From: Candidatus Nitrosopumilus sp.
Lineage (GTDB): Archaea > Thermoproteota > Nitrososphaeria > Nitrososphaerales > Nitrosopumilaceae
DNA length: 64,000 nucleotides
Direction of reading: 5' to 3'
Assembly (NCBI GenBank): GCA_013215285.1
Contig: JABSRD010000006.1
Location: 62,001 to 126,000 of the forward strand
This document shows positions 53,001 to 60,035 of this stretch, one piece after another. Position 1 is the first letter of the stretch. Each line of letters opens with the position of its first letter. A program made the translations under genes and the position numbers. Under the pieces are notes generated by a model. The model did no database searches and was not told where the DNA came from. It saw nothing but the letters and a program-made list of their open reading frames with translations.

Positions 53001-53111
53001 TTATTTTTTCTTTCCCCAAATTTTATCAGAATCGTATTTAGAATTTCCCCACACCTTATCGAGATTCTTTTGATTTTTTACAGACTCAGATTTGGCTTTT
53101 TGATTTGTCAA
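53001..53111 (-). CDS. Small basic protein (36 aa), or frameshifted tail of the gene upstream
   Basis: A minus frame starting at TTG 53111 encodes a lysine/serine-rich chain with KVWGNSKYDSDKIWGKKK at its end, stopping at 53001-53003. It overlaps the 61-aa gene (53086-53271) by 26 bases in another frame. The WGK ending also occurs at the end of the HTH protein (SKWGKTKK). Either a tiny separate gene or the displaced C-terminus of the 61-aa gene after a frameshift. Confidence 0.4.
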   Translation of the reverse strand: MTNQKAKSESVKNQKNLDKVWGNSKYDSDKIWGKKK

Positions 53112-53271
53112 TATCTGAGCCTAACTCCTTAGTCATTTTGTCCATTGATTTTCCAAAATCAGATGTGGCCTTATTGAAACTGTCTAAATTCTTTTGATTA
53201 AAAATTCCTGTAAGAACATTAAAACAAACATCTAAGACTTTGTTAAGATTCATTTTTTTGTTTTCCCCCAT
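53086..53271 (-). CDS. Small helical protein (about 55-61 aa)
   Basis: A start at ATG 53253 (MNLNKVLDVCFNVL) is more natural than 53271, though it overlaps the HTH gene end by 4 bases (22 for the longer start). The product is helical with a polar C-terminal half (KSMDKMTKELGSDIDKSKSQ). Second gene of the minus-strand unit. Unknown. Confidence 0.5.
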   Translation of the reverse strand: MGENKKMNLNKVLDVCFNVLTGIFNQKNLDSFNKATSDFGKSMDKMTKELGSDIDKSKSQI

Positions 53272-53810
53272 TTAGATATTTCTCCTTTTGTAAAATTAAC
53301 CTCATCTAATGATTTTTTGATTAAGTTATCGAACAGTATCACTAACTCAGGATCTCGTTTTTGGAGATAATCTATTCTGTATTTGAGAATTTTACTAAGC
53401 ATTTTGATATTATTCTTAGCAATTCCTTTATCCGATTCATACAATGGCATTAATAATTTTAAATTCTCAGTAGCAAGGATTACAATTTCCATTTTAGCTC
53501 TTTCAACAAAGAGCTTTAAAACAACTTTATCGGAGACTTTCTTTTTTGAATTTTCCATATGATTAATTTCATCATTAATTCTTTCTTTCATCATTATCGG
53601 AGTTTTGTAATGTTCATCATCACTCACAACATATTCAGGTTTTCCTTTAACTATTTTTTTACTAATTGTTTCATCTTTGACTAATTGAGCTAAATGTTTT
53701 GAGAAAGTTTGTTTTGATCCTATACCTTTTACTTTACTCCAAATTTTATTAAATTGATTATAACCACTTTTGACAGTATAGACAATTTCATAATCAATAT
53801 CAAATGACAT
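53250..53810 (-). CDS. Winged-helix DNA-binding regulator (186 aa)
   Basis: N-terminal 70 residues form a winged helix: KSGYNQFNKIWSKVKGIGSK, recognition helix QTFSKHLAQLVKDETI, and wing VKGKPEYVVSDD. The remainder is a long helical, probably dimerising segment. Its start lies 3 bases from a perfect palindrome (53813-53836), so it is the obvious candidate to bind there and repress itself. Likely control gene of the element. Confidence 0.72.
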   Translation of the reverse strand: MSFDIDYEIVYTVKSGYNQFNKIWSKVKGIGSKQTFSKHLAQLVKDETISKKIVKGKPEYVVSDDEHYKTPIMMKERINDEINHMENSKKKVSDKVVLKLFVERAKMEIVILATENLKLLMPLYESDKGIAKNNIKMLSKILKYRIDYLQKRDPELVILFDNLIKKSLDEVNFTKGEISKWGKTKK

Positions 53811-53812
53811 CT

Positions 53813-53836
53813 AGTACAGTAAAGGTGTACTGTACT
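53813..53836. promoter_or_regulatory. Perfect 9-bp inverted repeat, operator between divergent element genes
   Basis: AGTACAGTA - AAGGTG - TACTGTACT. It sits between the winged-helix gene start (53810, minus) and a GATATACTT TATA-like element (about 53838-53847) that lies 28 bases before the plus-strand ATG at 53870. Binding here would cover the start of the regulator's own transcript. Confidence 0.8.
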
Positions 53837-53869
53837 TGATATACTTTACCATACCATATTTGATTAATT

Positions 53870-54040
53870 ATGAGTGAAAAAGTAGTCGCAATATACGTCT
53901 CAAGACAGTTTAGAGACAAAATTAAGGTTGAAAAACGTGAATTAACCTATGAACAATATCTCGATAATCAGTTAAAATCTGAAGGAAAAAATCCCTCAGT
54001 CAAAGAAACCAATTCCATCACGAAAAGGAGTTCTAAGTAA
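53870..54040 (+). CDS. Small basic protein (56 aa), possible DNA-binding
   Basis: ATG 53870 to TAA 54038-54040. VVAIYVSRQFRDKIKVEKRE is reminiscent of a ribbon-helix-helix strand and helix, followed by a polar tail. First gene of the plus-strand element operon and divergent from the HTH regulator. A copy-control or accessory regulator is plausible. Confidence 0.5.
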   Translation: MSEKVVAIYVSRQFRDKIKVEKRELTYEQYLDNQLKSEGKNPSVKETNSITKRSSK

Positions 54041-54319
54041 TTGACTTTTGTTTCTAAAAATATAAAGTTAGGAAAGGGCAATGGTTGCTATCAGAAAGAC
54101 GTTAATTTACAAAGACGAAACCCACTCTGCAAACAAAAGTTTCGCAAGGGTCAACTCTGTTTTTTCTGTGAAAAAGCTGTAAAAGATTCACGTGGGCGAA
54201 AACCCTATTTTTGGTCTGTGAACAAATTGCATGGACACCAATCTTGGGAGCATGTAAGCGAAGATTACCGACCTTATTTGTTAGGACTTGTTGAAAAAAT
54301 AAACAAGGGAGAATTATAA
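54041..54319 (+). CDS. Cysteine/histidine-containing hypothetical protein (92 aa)
   Basis: TTG start at 54041, directly after the upstream stop. CFFCEKAVKDSRGRK and HGHQSWEHVSED give a plausible zinc site together with the earlier cysteines (GCYQKD, PLCKQKF). Basic N-terminus. Unrecognised; the next gene starts 1 base later. Confidence 0.5.
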   Translation: MTFVSKNIKLGKGNGCYQKDVNLQRRNPLCKQKFRKGQLCFFCEKAVKDSRGRKPYFWSVNKLHGHQSWEHVSEDYRPYLLGLVEKINKGEL

Positions 54320-54320
54320 A

Positions 54321-54470
54321 ATGAAAAAGTGTTGCAGTAACAAAACAAAATATCAGATAGTTTATGATATTGGATTAGAAAAATCTGAATGGTTACTTTG
54401 TAAAACTCATTTTGAATCAATTACTGTATTTCAAAAGAACATCAAAACAATAACAGAGGTAGAAAAATGA
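54321..54470 (+). CDS. Tiny hypothetical protein (49 aa)
   Basis: ATG 54321 to TGA 54468-54470. MKKCCSNKTKYQIVYDIGLE begins with a CC pair and WLLCKTHFE follows, a possible CC...CxxH zinc site. Its stop overlaps the next ATG as ATGA. Position and overlap, rather than homology, support it. Confidence 0.5.
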   Translation: MKKCCSNKTKYQIVYDIGLEKSEWLLCKTHFESITVFQKNIKTITEVEK

Positions 54471-54601
54471 AAGCCTATTTTTGTGTAAAATGTATGAGAC
54501 ATTCAGATTCATTTACAAACTTTGATTTGTATTTTCTTAAAAATAAACCAAGACTAGCAAATCATACTGGCTTGGATGAATTTTTGTGGAGTAGAAACTA
54601 A
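54467..54601 (+). CDS. Tiny hypothetical protein (44 aa)
   Basis: ATG 54467 overlaps the upstream stop by 4 bases, TAA at 54599-54601, and the next gene begins at the following base. MKAYFCVKCMRHSDSF opens with a CxxC and ends in LDEFLWSRN. One of several tandem tiny genes in the element. Confidence 0.5.
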   Translation: MKAYFCVKCMRHSDSFTNFDLYFLKNKPRLANHTGLDEFLWSRN

Positions 54602-55069
54602 ATGACTACTGAGATAGAAAGGACCAAAGAGTTAGTTACACACATGAAGAATGTTAAGACAGGATCAAGTCCAAAACCAATCTTAACTAATTGTAAAAAG
54701 TGTATGAATGATTTACATGATGAATGTATCACGCCTGAAACGTGCCTATGTTCAGTTGATACTGAGCATAATACTAAGGGAAAAATTGTTTATGATCCAA
54801 AAAAATGGACTTCTGATACTGCAAAAGCAACTACGATACAAATTTTTTCAGTAGATGAGAATCTAAAGTTTGATGATGAATCAAAAATAAATAGTGTTTG
54901 TATAGTTCTAAACAAATTCTGGAATTTTAGCAATCCTTACGAGCTTTTAATGTATGATGGGGTGAGATATAGTAATGATCAAGCTGTTAGACTTGTCAAT
55001 ACATGGACTCAAAAATTAATTCCATATTGTACTAAGAATAATTGTAATGAAGTATTGTTTAAAATGTAA
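54602..55069 (+). CDS. N-terminal part of a primase-helicase, cut by in-frame TAA (155 aa)
   Basis: ATG 54602. A cysteine cluster (NCKKCMNDLHDEC ... CLCSVD) and a YDPKKW segment are followed by NPYELLMYDGVRYSND, the type of sequence found just before the D5_N domain of plasmid and viral primase-helicases. The TAA at 55067-55069 is in frame with the helicase ORF downstream, and reading past it gives NYVDLIEFDKDPTKLTLLSG without a further stop. I regard this and the next entry as halves of one ancestral gene. Confidence 0.6.
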   Translation: MTTEIERTKELVTHMKNVKTGSSPKPILTNCKKCMNDLHDECITPETCLCSVDTEHNTKGKIVYDPKKWTSDTAKATTIQIFSVDENLKFDDESKINSVCIVLNKFWNFSNPYELLMYDGVRYSNDQAVRLVNTWTQKLIPYCTKNNCNEVLFKM

Positions 55070-56242
55070 GTCCAAAACTATGTAGATTTAATTGAGTTTG
55101 ATAAAGATCCTACCAAACTAACTCTACTTTCTGGAATATTAGATATTACAACTATGAAAGAAACCAAACATACTCCAAAAAACTTATCCAAAGTTCTATA
55201 TCCGTTAAGATTCATTAAACCTGGAATAAAAATTAATGATGAAACTATCTTTGAAGATATTGAAAAAAATCTAAAAGATACTGAGTTTTACAAATACTTA
55301 GTTAGATCATTTACCATTGATGGAAAATTCAAGAAAGAAAGTTTAGAATCAATATTAGAAAATATGGCTAGAGTTTTTATCAAAAGAGCAGTTGATGATA
55401 AAGGGTTTATCCATTTAGGAGGAGGTAATAATGGAAAATCAGTATTTCTAAAATACTTACAAAAATTAGTAGGACTTGAAAATTTTGTATCTATACCTCT
55501 CCAAACTTTAGGAGATGATAAATTTGCTAAAGCAGATTTGGAAGGAAAATCACTTAATGTTTATGCAGATTTAGAGGAGCACGCTTTAAGACATTCTGGA
55601 GCCACTAAGAATCTCTTTGGAGGCGAGCCAGAAAGAGCTCAGAAAAAACATGGACATGGATTTACGTTAAGATGTTTTTCTGCTTTTGTTTATTCTTGCA
55701 ATAGGTTTCCAAAAGTATATGATCAATCTGAGGGATTCTTCAGGAGATGGATTATCAGTACATGGGAAAGAGATTTTGAAAAAGATTCAGAAAAAATACC
55801 TGATTTGATTGATAAATTGAATGATGAAGATGAGAAAAACAAGGTATTTTCATCAATTATACACCTAGCAAGTAAGATAAACAGAGATGGGAAATACATC
55901 CATGAGAAAAGCTGGAGAGAGAATCAAAAGCAATGGAACAGTAATGCTGAGCCATTAGACTCATTCATTGGAGAATACATCTTAGAGGATTTGGATAAAT
56001 CAGCCAGAAAAACTAAGATTGAGACTTACAAATTCTATAAAAATACCATGTATGATTTAGGAGAATTACCACTATCCATGAGAAAATTTGGAGAAGCTAT
56101 GATAGAGGTTTATGATGAATCTAAGATAGACAATATTAGATATTGGTTACATATCGACTTGAAGAAACCTAAACAAATACCTCTACCTTTGAAGTCTAAA
56201 GATGAAACAAAACCCCATGTTATCATACACGATAAAGAATAA
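55070..56242 (+). CDS. SF3 helicase of plasmid/phage primase type (D5_N + helicase), same frame as upstream ORF
   Basis: The first usable ATG is 55154 (362 aa), but the frame is open and D5_N-like from 55070. Numbered from 55154: Walker A GGGNNGKS at 89-96, Walker B-like LNVYADLEEH about 134-143, motif C FSAFVYSCNRFP at 175-186, and FFRRW at 195-199. It would unwind DNA at the element's origin, alongside a primase activity. The downstream 350 bases carry the long inverted repeats. It would need a non-ATG start or readthrough to include the 55070-55153 segment. Confidence 0.85.
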   Translation, partial: VQNYVDLIEFDKDPTKLTLLSGILDITTMKETKHTPKNLSKVLYPLRFIKPGIKINDETIFEDIEKNLKDTEFYKYLVRSFTIDGKFKKESLESILENMARVFIKRAVDDKGFIHLGGGNNGKSVFLKYLQKLVGLENFVSIPLQTLGDDKFAKADLEGKSLNVYADLEEHALRHSGATKNLFGGEPERAQKKHGHGFTLRCFSAFVYSCNRFPKVYDQSEGFFRRWIISTWERDFEKDSEKIPDLIDKLNDEDEKNKVFSSIIHLASKINRDGKYIHEKSWRENQKQWNSNAEPLDSFIGEYILEDLDKSARKTKIETYKFYKNTMYDLGELPLSMRKFGEAMIEVYDESKIDNIRYWLHIDLKKPKQIPLPLKSKDETKPHVIIHDKE

Positions 56243-56308
56243 TCATAACATCCAAGTCCATTTACCTACCTTATTTTATCCATTAAGATACAAAGTATTC
56301 ATTCAATT

Positions 56309-56394
56309 AAAACGGGACACATACTCTTAACTTTCTTTTCTACATATTATTCCATATTCTAGTAGAAGTAAGTTGAAGCTATGTGTCCCGTTTT
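56309..56394. repeat. Perfect 15-bp inverted repeat with 56-bp spacer
   Basis: Arms AAAACGGGACACATA (56309-56323) and TATGTGTCCCGTTTT (56380-56394). GC-rich cores stand out against the AT-rich interval. Could be a replication initiator site, a resolution site, or a bidirectional transcription stop. Confidence 0.93.
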
Positions 56395-56411
56395 GTTATC
56401 CTATGTATTTA

Positions 56412-56431
56412 CACTTAGTAATCACTAAGTG
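56412..56431. repeat. Perfect 8-bp hairpin, CACTTAGT/ACTAAGTG
   Basis: CACTTAGT - AATC - ACTAAGTG, 17 bases after the larger inverted repeat. GTCACTGAAAA follows. Its closeness to the 15-bp repeat suggests one functional unit. Confidence 0.85.
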
Positions 56432-56589
56432 GACTTATCTAGTCACTGAAAATTCTTTCATTGATTAATTATTAATTATTTTAACTTCTAGTTTCTACTC
56501 TTAATTATATAGAAAAAGTAAACTGAGAGTGTATAATTTCATTATAGAAAGTATTGAGACCTGTCACTCATTGGAGGTTTGTAATTAAA

Positions 56590-57255
56590 ATGGGTAAGGC
56601 TGGAATACTTCCAGATTTAACAAGTACGTTTTCTTATTGGCGTAAACAATACGATGATGCTTTATCTTCTGGGAATTGGTCTACTATGTCCTTAGCATTA
56701 CATCACATGAACGGAGCCTTAGAGATTGAATATAGAATACCAATTAGTTCAGACTTATGGGAAGAACAAAAAGATGGATACATAGTTTGGAAATGTAATT
56801 CATGTACAAGTCCAGAAACTAAAATCATTAACAAGGGAGAGGATAACGAATACACAAAAGAGATTCAAGTAGCAACCTGTTCAAAACGAGAAGACATTGA
56901 AAGGTTTACTGAGAAATGCTCAGATATTATCAGAGTTTTGTCAGGAGACATAACTAGAAGAATGTGGATTTGCCCAAATTGTAAGAATATAGCTTCTGTT
57001 AGAAGCGTTGAATCTCAGATATTGAAGTACAAACAGCCTCATTATCGAGGATGTATCTATGAGGAACCTTCTAGACCAAAGACATCTTTGATGAGAAATC
57101 GAGGATCTTACCCATCAGATATGAGAAAATGGGGGAGAACATACTCAATAGAATTAGAAAGACAACTTGCAGTTTATCGAATCGAGTACATTAGCCAACA
57201 TGGTCATGAAATGGAAGATACCACTGGCTTTCAAGATAGAGGAGACAAATCATGA
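56590..57255 (+). CDS. Zinc-finger-like element protein (221 aa)
   Basis: ATG 56590 (MGKAGILPDLTSTF) with GGAGGT upstream is preferred; TTG 56554 would add 12 residues. WKCNSCTS and ICPNCKN flank a region with further cysteines (ATCSKRED, EKCSD), possibly one zinc module. The C-terminus YRIEYISQHGHEMEDTTG shares a QHGHxM motif with the next protein. Overlaps it by 4 bases. Function unknown. Confidence 0.6.
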   Translation: MGKAGILPDLTSTFSYWRKQYDDALSSGNWSTMSLALHHMNGALEIEYRIPISSDLWEEQKDGYIVWKCNSCTSPETKIINKGEDNEYTKEIQVATCSKREDIERFTEKCSDIIRVLSGDITRRMWICPNCKNIASVRSVESQILKYKQPHYRGCIYEEPSRPKTSLMRNRGSYPSDMRKWGRTYSIELERQLAVYRIEYISQHGHEMEDTTGFQDRGDKS

Positions 57256-57515
57256 GTGGTAAAGATGAGATGATAAAAAATTCAGAATTTTTGAAAGAAA
57301 GTCTTGAGAATTTGTTGGATGCTACTGAGGATAAAGTTGTAAGAGATGAGGTAATAATTCCTCTAAAGAAAGAGTATGAACTAGCAGTTAAAAATATTAA
57401 AAAATATTATTCTCGTGACACTTTGAGAGCATTATACAAAGTATCTGAAAAAATAATGAGTGAATATAGAATGGCGTTTGTAAAACAACATGGCCATGAT
57501 ATGAGGTATCCATAA
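57252..57515 (+). CDS. Small helical element protein (87 aa)
   Basis: ATG 57252 overlaps the upstream stop, and its own stop overlaps the next ATG by one base. Helical and charged throughout (FLKESLENLLDATEDKVVRD). Its final YRMAFVKQHGHDMRYP repeats the C-terminal QHGHxM motif of its neighbour. Unknown. Confidence 0.55.
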   Translation: MSGKDEMIKNSEFLKESLENLLDATEDKVVRDEVIIPLKKEYELAVKNIKKYYSRDTLRALYKVSEKIMSEYRMAFVKQHGHDMRYP

Positions 57516-58588
57516 TGGAGACTGTCTATTTAGAATCTAAAGAGACCAGTAGAACTAAAAAAAATAAACCAGTTGTCATACACTGGGGAAAAAATAAAGC
57601 TGGAGATCCTGCAAAACTTGTAAGAAGTCACAGTCTAAGAAGTACAGTAGCAGAAATTTTACAATTTTCATCCAGACTTGGAATGGTTAGAATTAATATC
57701 ATTGGAGCTTCTGGAAGTGGAAAAACATCTTTGGCAGAAAGTATAGCACATCTTTGTCATTCAATGAGTATGGAGTTTACCAAAATACCATACGAAGTAA
57801 AATTTATGCAGAAAGAAGATTTGATTGATTTTACATCTACAATTCAGAATCTATCTTCAAACAATTACGTTTTAGTTTTTGATGACTTGAGTTGGATGGG
57901 AGCTGATTTTTCTAAAAAACAAATTGAGAAACTAAAAGCTGAGATTACAACAATAAGACACATAGATGGAAATTCTGACAGAAAGATGATTGTAATTTTT
58001 AATAGTCATGCTCAGAAAGTTATGGATAAATTTTTGAGAATAGCCAATTTTATTTTCTATTCAAGTTGTTCAAGTGAAGAAGTAACATATCTTTTGGAGA
58101 TGTTAGGCAAGAAATATCATCAAAAAATAGACCTATTCCGGAGATTAAGGATTCAAGCTATGGGACAAGGAAAATTTCATTTTCCTTTAGGTAAAAATAA
58201 TGCGTTTACTTACAAGGCCTTTGATCCATTCTTACCCTATCTTTTCTCTAATGGAGACTTTGTGAGGTTTGTAGTTAGTCCATTGAGAACTTGGATACAA
58301 GAAGATTGTCAAATCTGTGAGGTAGTTGTAGAATCAACTAAAACAAACATTGATGATTTTGTAAATGATTATTCTAAAAAGTTTGGAAAGGGAATATCTA
58401 AACGAGCAATTGAATTAAAATTATTACAACATGGAATTACTTGTCAGCCAAAACGAGTCTTACAAGCTCAAAAGTATATTGAAAAATTCCTTAGCATGAA
58501 GAAAGTAAATCTCTTAGAACTTGCAGATAGATACGGATTAGAAGAACAATCAACACACCTACCTAAAGTCAAACAGCCAGATGTATAG
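57515..58588 (+). CDS. P-loop ATPase with packaging-ATPase-like features (357 aa)
   Basis: Walker A GASGSGKTS (64-72) and Walker B YVLVFDDLSWMG (about 118-129). After it come TTIRHIDGN and VIFNSHAQKV, then LRIANFIFYSS. A Walker B ending in DD, then RH, then a polar sensor (here NSH) and a final arginine is the order seen in viral A32-like and FtsK/HerA-type packaging ATPases. A helical C-terminal third may bind DNA. A partition or replication ATPase is an alternative. Confidence 0.6.
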   Translation: METVYLESKETSRTKKNKPVVIHWGKNKAGDPAKLVRSHSLRSTVAEILQFSSRLGMVRINIIGASGSGKTSLAESIAHLCHSMSMEFTKIPYEVKFMQKEDLIDFTSTIQNLSSNNYVLVFDDLSWMGADFSKKQIEKLKAEITTIRHIDGNSDRKMIVIFNSHAQKVMDKFLRIANFIFYSSCSSEEVTYLLEMLGKKYHQKIDLFRRLRIQAMGQGKFHFPLGKNNAFTYKAFDPFLPYLFSNGDFVRFVVSPLRTWIQEDCQICEVVVESTKTNIDDFVNDYSKKFGKGISKRAIELKLLQHGITCQPKRVLQAQKYIEKFLSMKKVNLLELADRYGLEEQSTHLPKVKQPDV

Positions 58589-58775
58589 ATAAAATCATAA
58601 TGATAGTATGACTTCGTAGTGTTAGATATGATCATGAAGTAGATCGTTTAGAATCATTGAGGTATTGTGTCTAGTTTGTTAAACATAATTCAGCGTAAAT
58701 CGAATGGATCGGAGTTACTTTATGACATATTGAGCCAGCCTAAATTTTTAATTCCAAGTATGAATAATACAATTC

Positions 58776-58997
58776 ATGGTTAAGAGAAAACGTTTCAATC
58801 AAACGGATCTATTGAGAAGGCTTCTAGATGTAAAACCTGTTTGTAAAAAATGTGGTAAAAGTGCACGCCAGATACAGTTAGACCTTCATCACAAAGATGG
58901 TGTATCATCAAATGATAATTGGAGAAATATTGTGATTTATTGTAGAGCCTGTCACAATGACTTACATGAAACTGTGCCTAAAAAACGTAAACTCTAA
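58776..58997 (+). CDS. HNH endonuclease-domain protein (73 aa)
   Basis: ATG 58776. Zinc pairs CKKCGKS and CRACHND frame the nuclease core LDLHHKDGVSSNDNWRNIVIYC, with the HH and N of HNH in place. It is a minimal, free-standing HNH domain that could nick or cut DNA, as homing or packaging-associated nucleases do. The 187 bases before it hold no gene I can support. Confidence 0.85.
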   Translation: MVKRKRFNQTDLLRRLLDVKPVCKKCGKSARQIQLDLHHKDGVSSNDNWRNIVIYCRACHNDLHETVPKKRKL

Positions 58998-59012
58998 CTC
59001 AATCTAAGATGT

Positions 59013-59459
59013 TTATCCAGTAGTTTCAATTTTGTTGATATTGGTAATATTTTGAAGTGCAACCTGATAAGTTGGTTCACCATACATGTTGATGTGTGAA
59101 TATTTGAAAACTTTACTTAACACAGGACGTATTGTAATACTAAATCCCTGATTTGTCATATACTCTTGGGTCTTTACATCTTGATCGCTAAATTCAATCT
59201 CTTCTCCTTTACTTTGTGGATTAAATGGTTCTGTAGATGGTAGACGTTTGCTTGCGTCAGATACAATAGCTGATACTGCATTCATTGAATCAAAATTAGT
59301 TTGTACTGGATAACCTTCAGGGGTTTTAAGACGTGAGAAGAGTACTTTTTTTAAAACTATTTTTGCTTTCAATATTGTTCCATCACTAAGAAGAAAACGA
59401 CTATAGTCTTCATCCCTTACTGCAAAATCGACTTCATAGAACTCTGAACTCATATTCAT
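59013..59459 (-). CDS. Hypothetical third gene of the HicBA operon (148 aa)
   Basis: Start at ATG 59459 or 59453 (MSSEFYEVDFAVRDEDY), overlapping the hicA stop by 4 bases. Beta-rich, with FLLSDGTILKAKIVLKKVLF and SITIRPVLSKVF. No recognised motif and no cysteines. Co-transcribed last in the unit; it may serve the toxin-antitoxin pair or be unrelated cargo. Confidence 0.6.
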   Translation of the reverse strand: MNMSSEFYEVDFAVRDEDYSRFLLSDGTILKAKIVLKKVLFSRLKTPEGYPVQTNFDSMNAVSAIVSDASKRLPSTEPFNPQSKGEEIEFSDQDVKTQEYMTNQGFSITIRPVLSKVFKYSHINMYGEPTYQVALQNITNINKIETTG

Positions 59460-59686
59460 TTATTATTCCACTCTTGTATAAATTCCTCTTGTGTCATTCC
59501 CATTTGATTAATTATGGACTTTAGTGTCCCTATCCTCAATTCATGATGGACTGGCACAATTGCAGTGTGTTGATCATTGTCATGCAATCTTACATGGGAT
59601 CCTTTTCTTCCCATAATTTGATAATCTTGTTTAGAAATAAGAAACTTTAGTAATTTGTTTCCCGAAATGATCGGAAGTTGAGACAC
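59456..59686 (-). CDS. hicA: HicA-family mRNA interferase toxin
   Basis: 76 aa. SGNKLLKFLISKQDYQIMGRKGSHVRL contains the dsRBD-like fold and the catalytic His in GSHVRL, and VPVHHELRIGTLKSIINQMG completes the family pattern. HicA cleaves mRNA without needing ribosomes. Encoded 1 base after hicB. Confidence 0.88.
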   Translation of the reverse strand: MSQLPIISGNKLLKFLISKQDYQIMGRKGSHVRLHDNDQHTAIVPVHHELRIGTLKSIINQMGMTQEEFIQEWNNK

Positions 59687-59687
59687 A

Positions 59688-59948
59688 CTACTTTGTTCTT
59701 AAGTCGATGTTAAAATTATTACTTTTACCTTCAGTTTCTAAAAACAATTCTATTGCTTCCATAATGTTTGTAGTTGCTTCTTGTTCAGTATCACCTTGAG
59801 TAGTTACACTCAATTCTGGACAATCAATTACAAATCCGTCATTTTCTTTTTCTAAATATACAACATAGGTTGACTGAAGTTGTTGAGTAATAATTGGTTC
59901 AAAGACAATACACGATTCATGTCCTTTACTAGTCAAATCTAGAGACAT
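59688..59948 (-). CDS. hicB: HicB-family antitoxin
   Basis: 86 aa. YVVYLEKENDGFVIDCPELS, then TTQGDTEQEATTNIMEAIELFLE, is the degenerate RNase H-fold core of HicB. The N-terminal 25 residues are extra, and no C-terminal helix-turn-helix or ribbon-helix-helix is present, so autoregulation may be weak or need another protein. It precedes hicA, the less common order. Confidence 0.86.
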   Translation of the reverse strand: MSLDLTSKGHESCIVFEPIITQQLQSTYVVYLEKENDGFVIDCPELSVTTQGDTEQEATTNIMEAIELFLETEGKSNNFNIDLRTK

Positions 59949-60035
59949 TCTTACTTTTAGTTAGGTAGTCATAATTATATAAATTGGAGGATTCTTTCAG
60001 ACACAAACAAGTTCCATATCGGTACTAGTGAGTAA

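Larger units (their letters stand above)
56243..56589. other. Non-coding interval with inverted repeats, candidate origin region
   Basis: No gene is convincing here on either strand. It is AT-rich, follows the replication helicase, and holds a perfect 15-bp inverted repeat with 56-base spacer and a perfect 8-bp hairpin. Repeated TAATTATTAATTATTTTAA near 56465-56485 could melt easily. Confidence 0.55.
51504..58600 (+). mobile_element. Integrated plasmid- or provirus-like element
   Basis: From the integrase to the packaging-like ATPase the content changes: mostly tiny unrecognised proteins, tight ATGA overlaps, a regulator with palindromic operator, an SF3 primase-helicase and long inverted repeats. 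Left edge is close to the top6A stop. Right edge is uncertain (58.6 kb is my estimate, before the HNH/TA/restriction genes, which may also be cargo). I could not find convincing att direct repeats, and no capsid gene is recognisable. Confidence 0.6.

Noticed and set aside
51504-58775. att direct repeats bordering the integrated element
   Set aside because: Short similarities such as TCTAGTT appear at both ends but are no longer than expected in AT-rich DNA; no tRNA gene adjoins the integrase.
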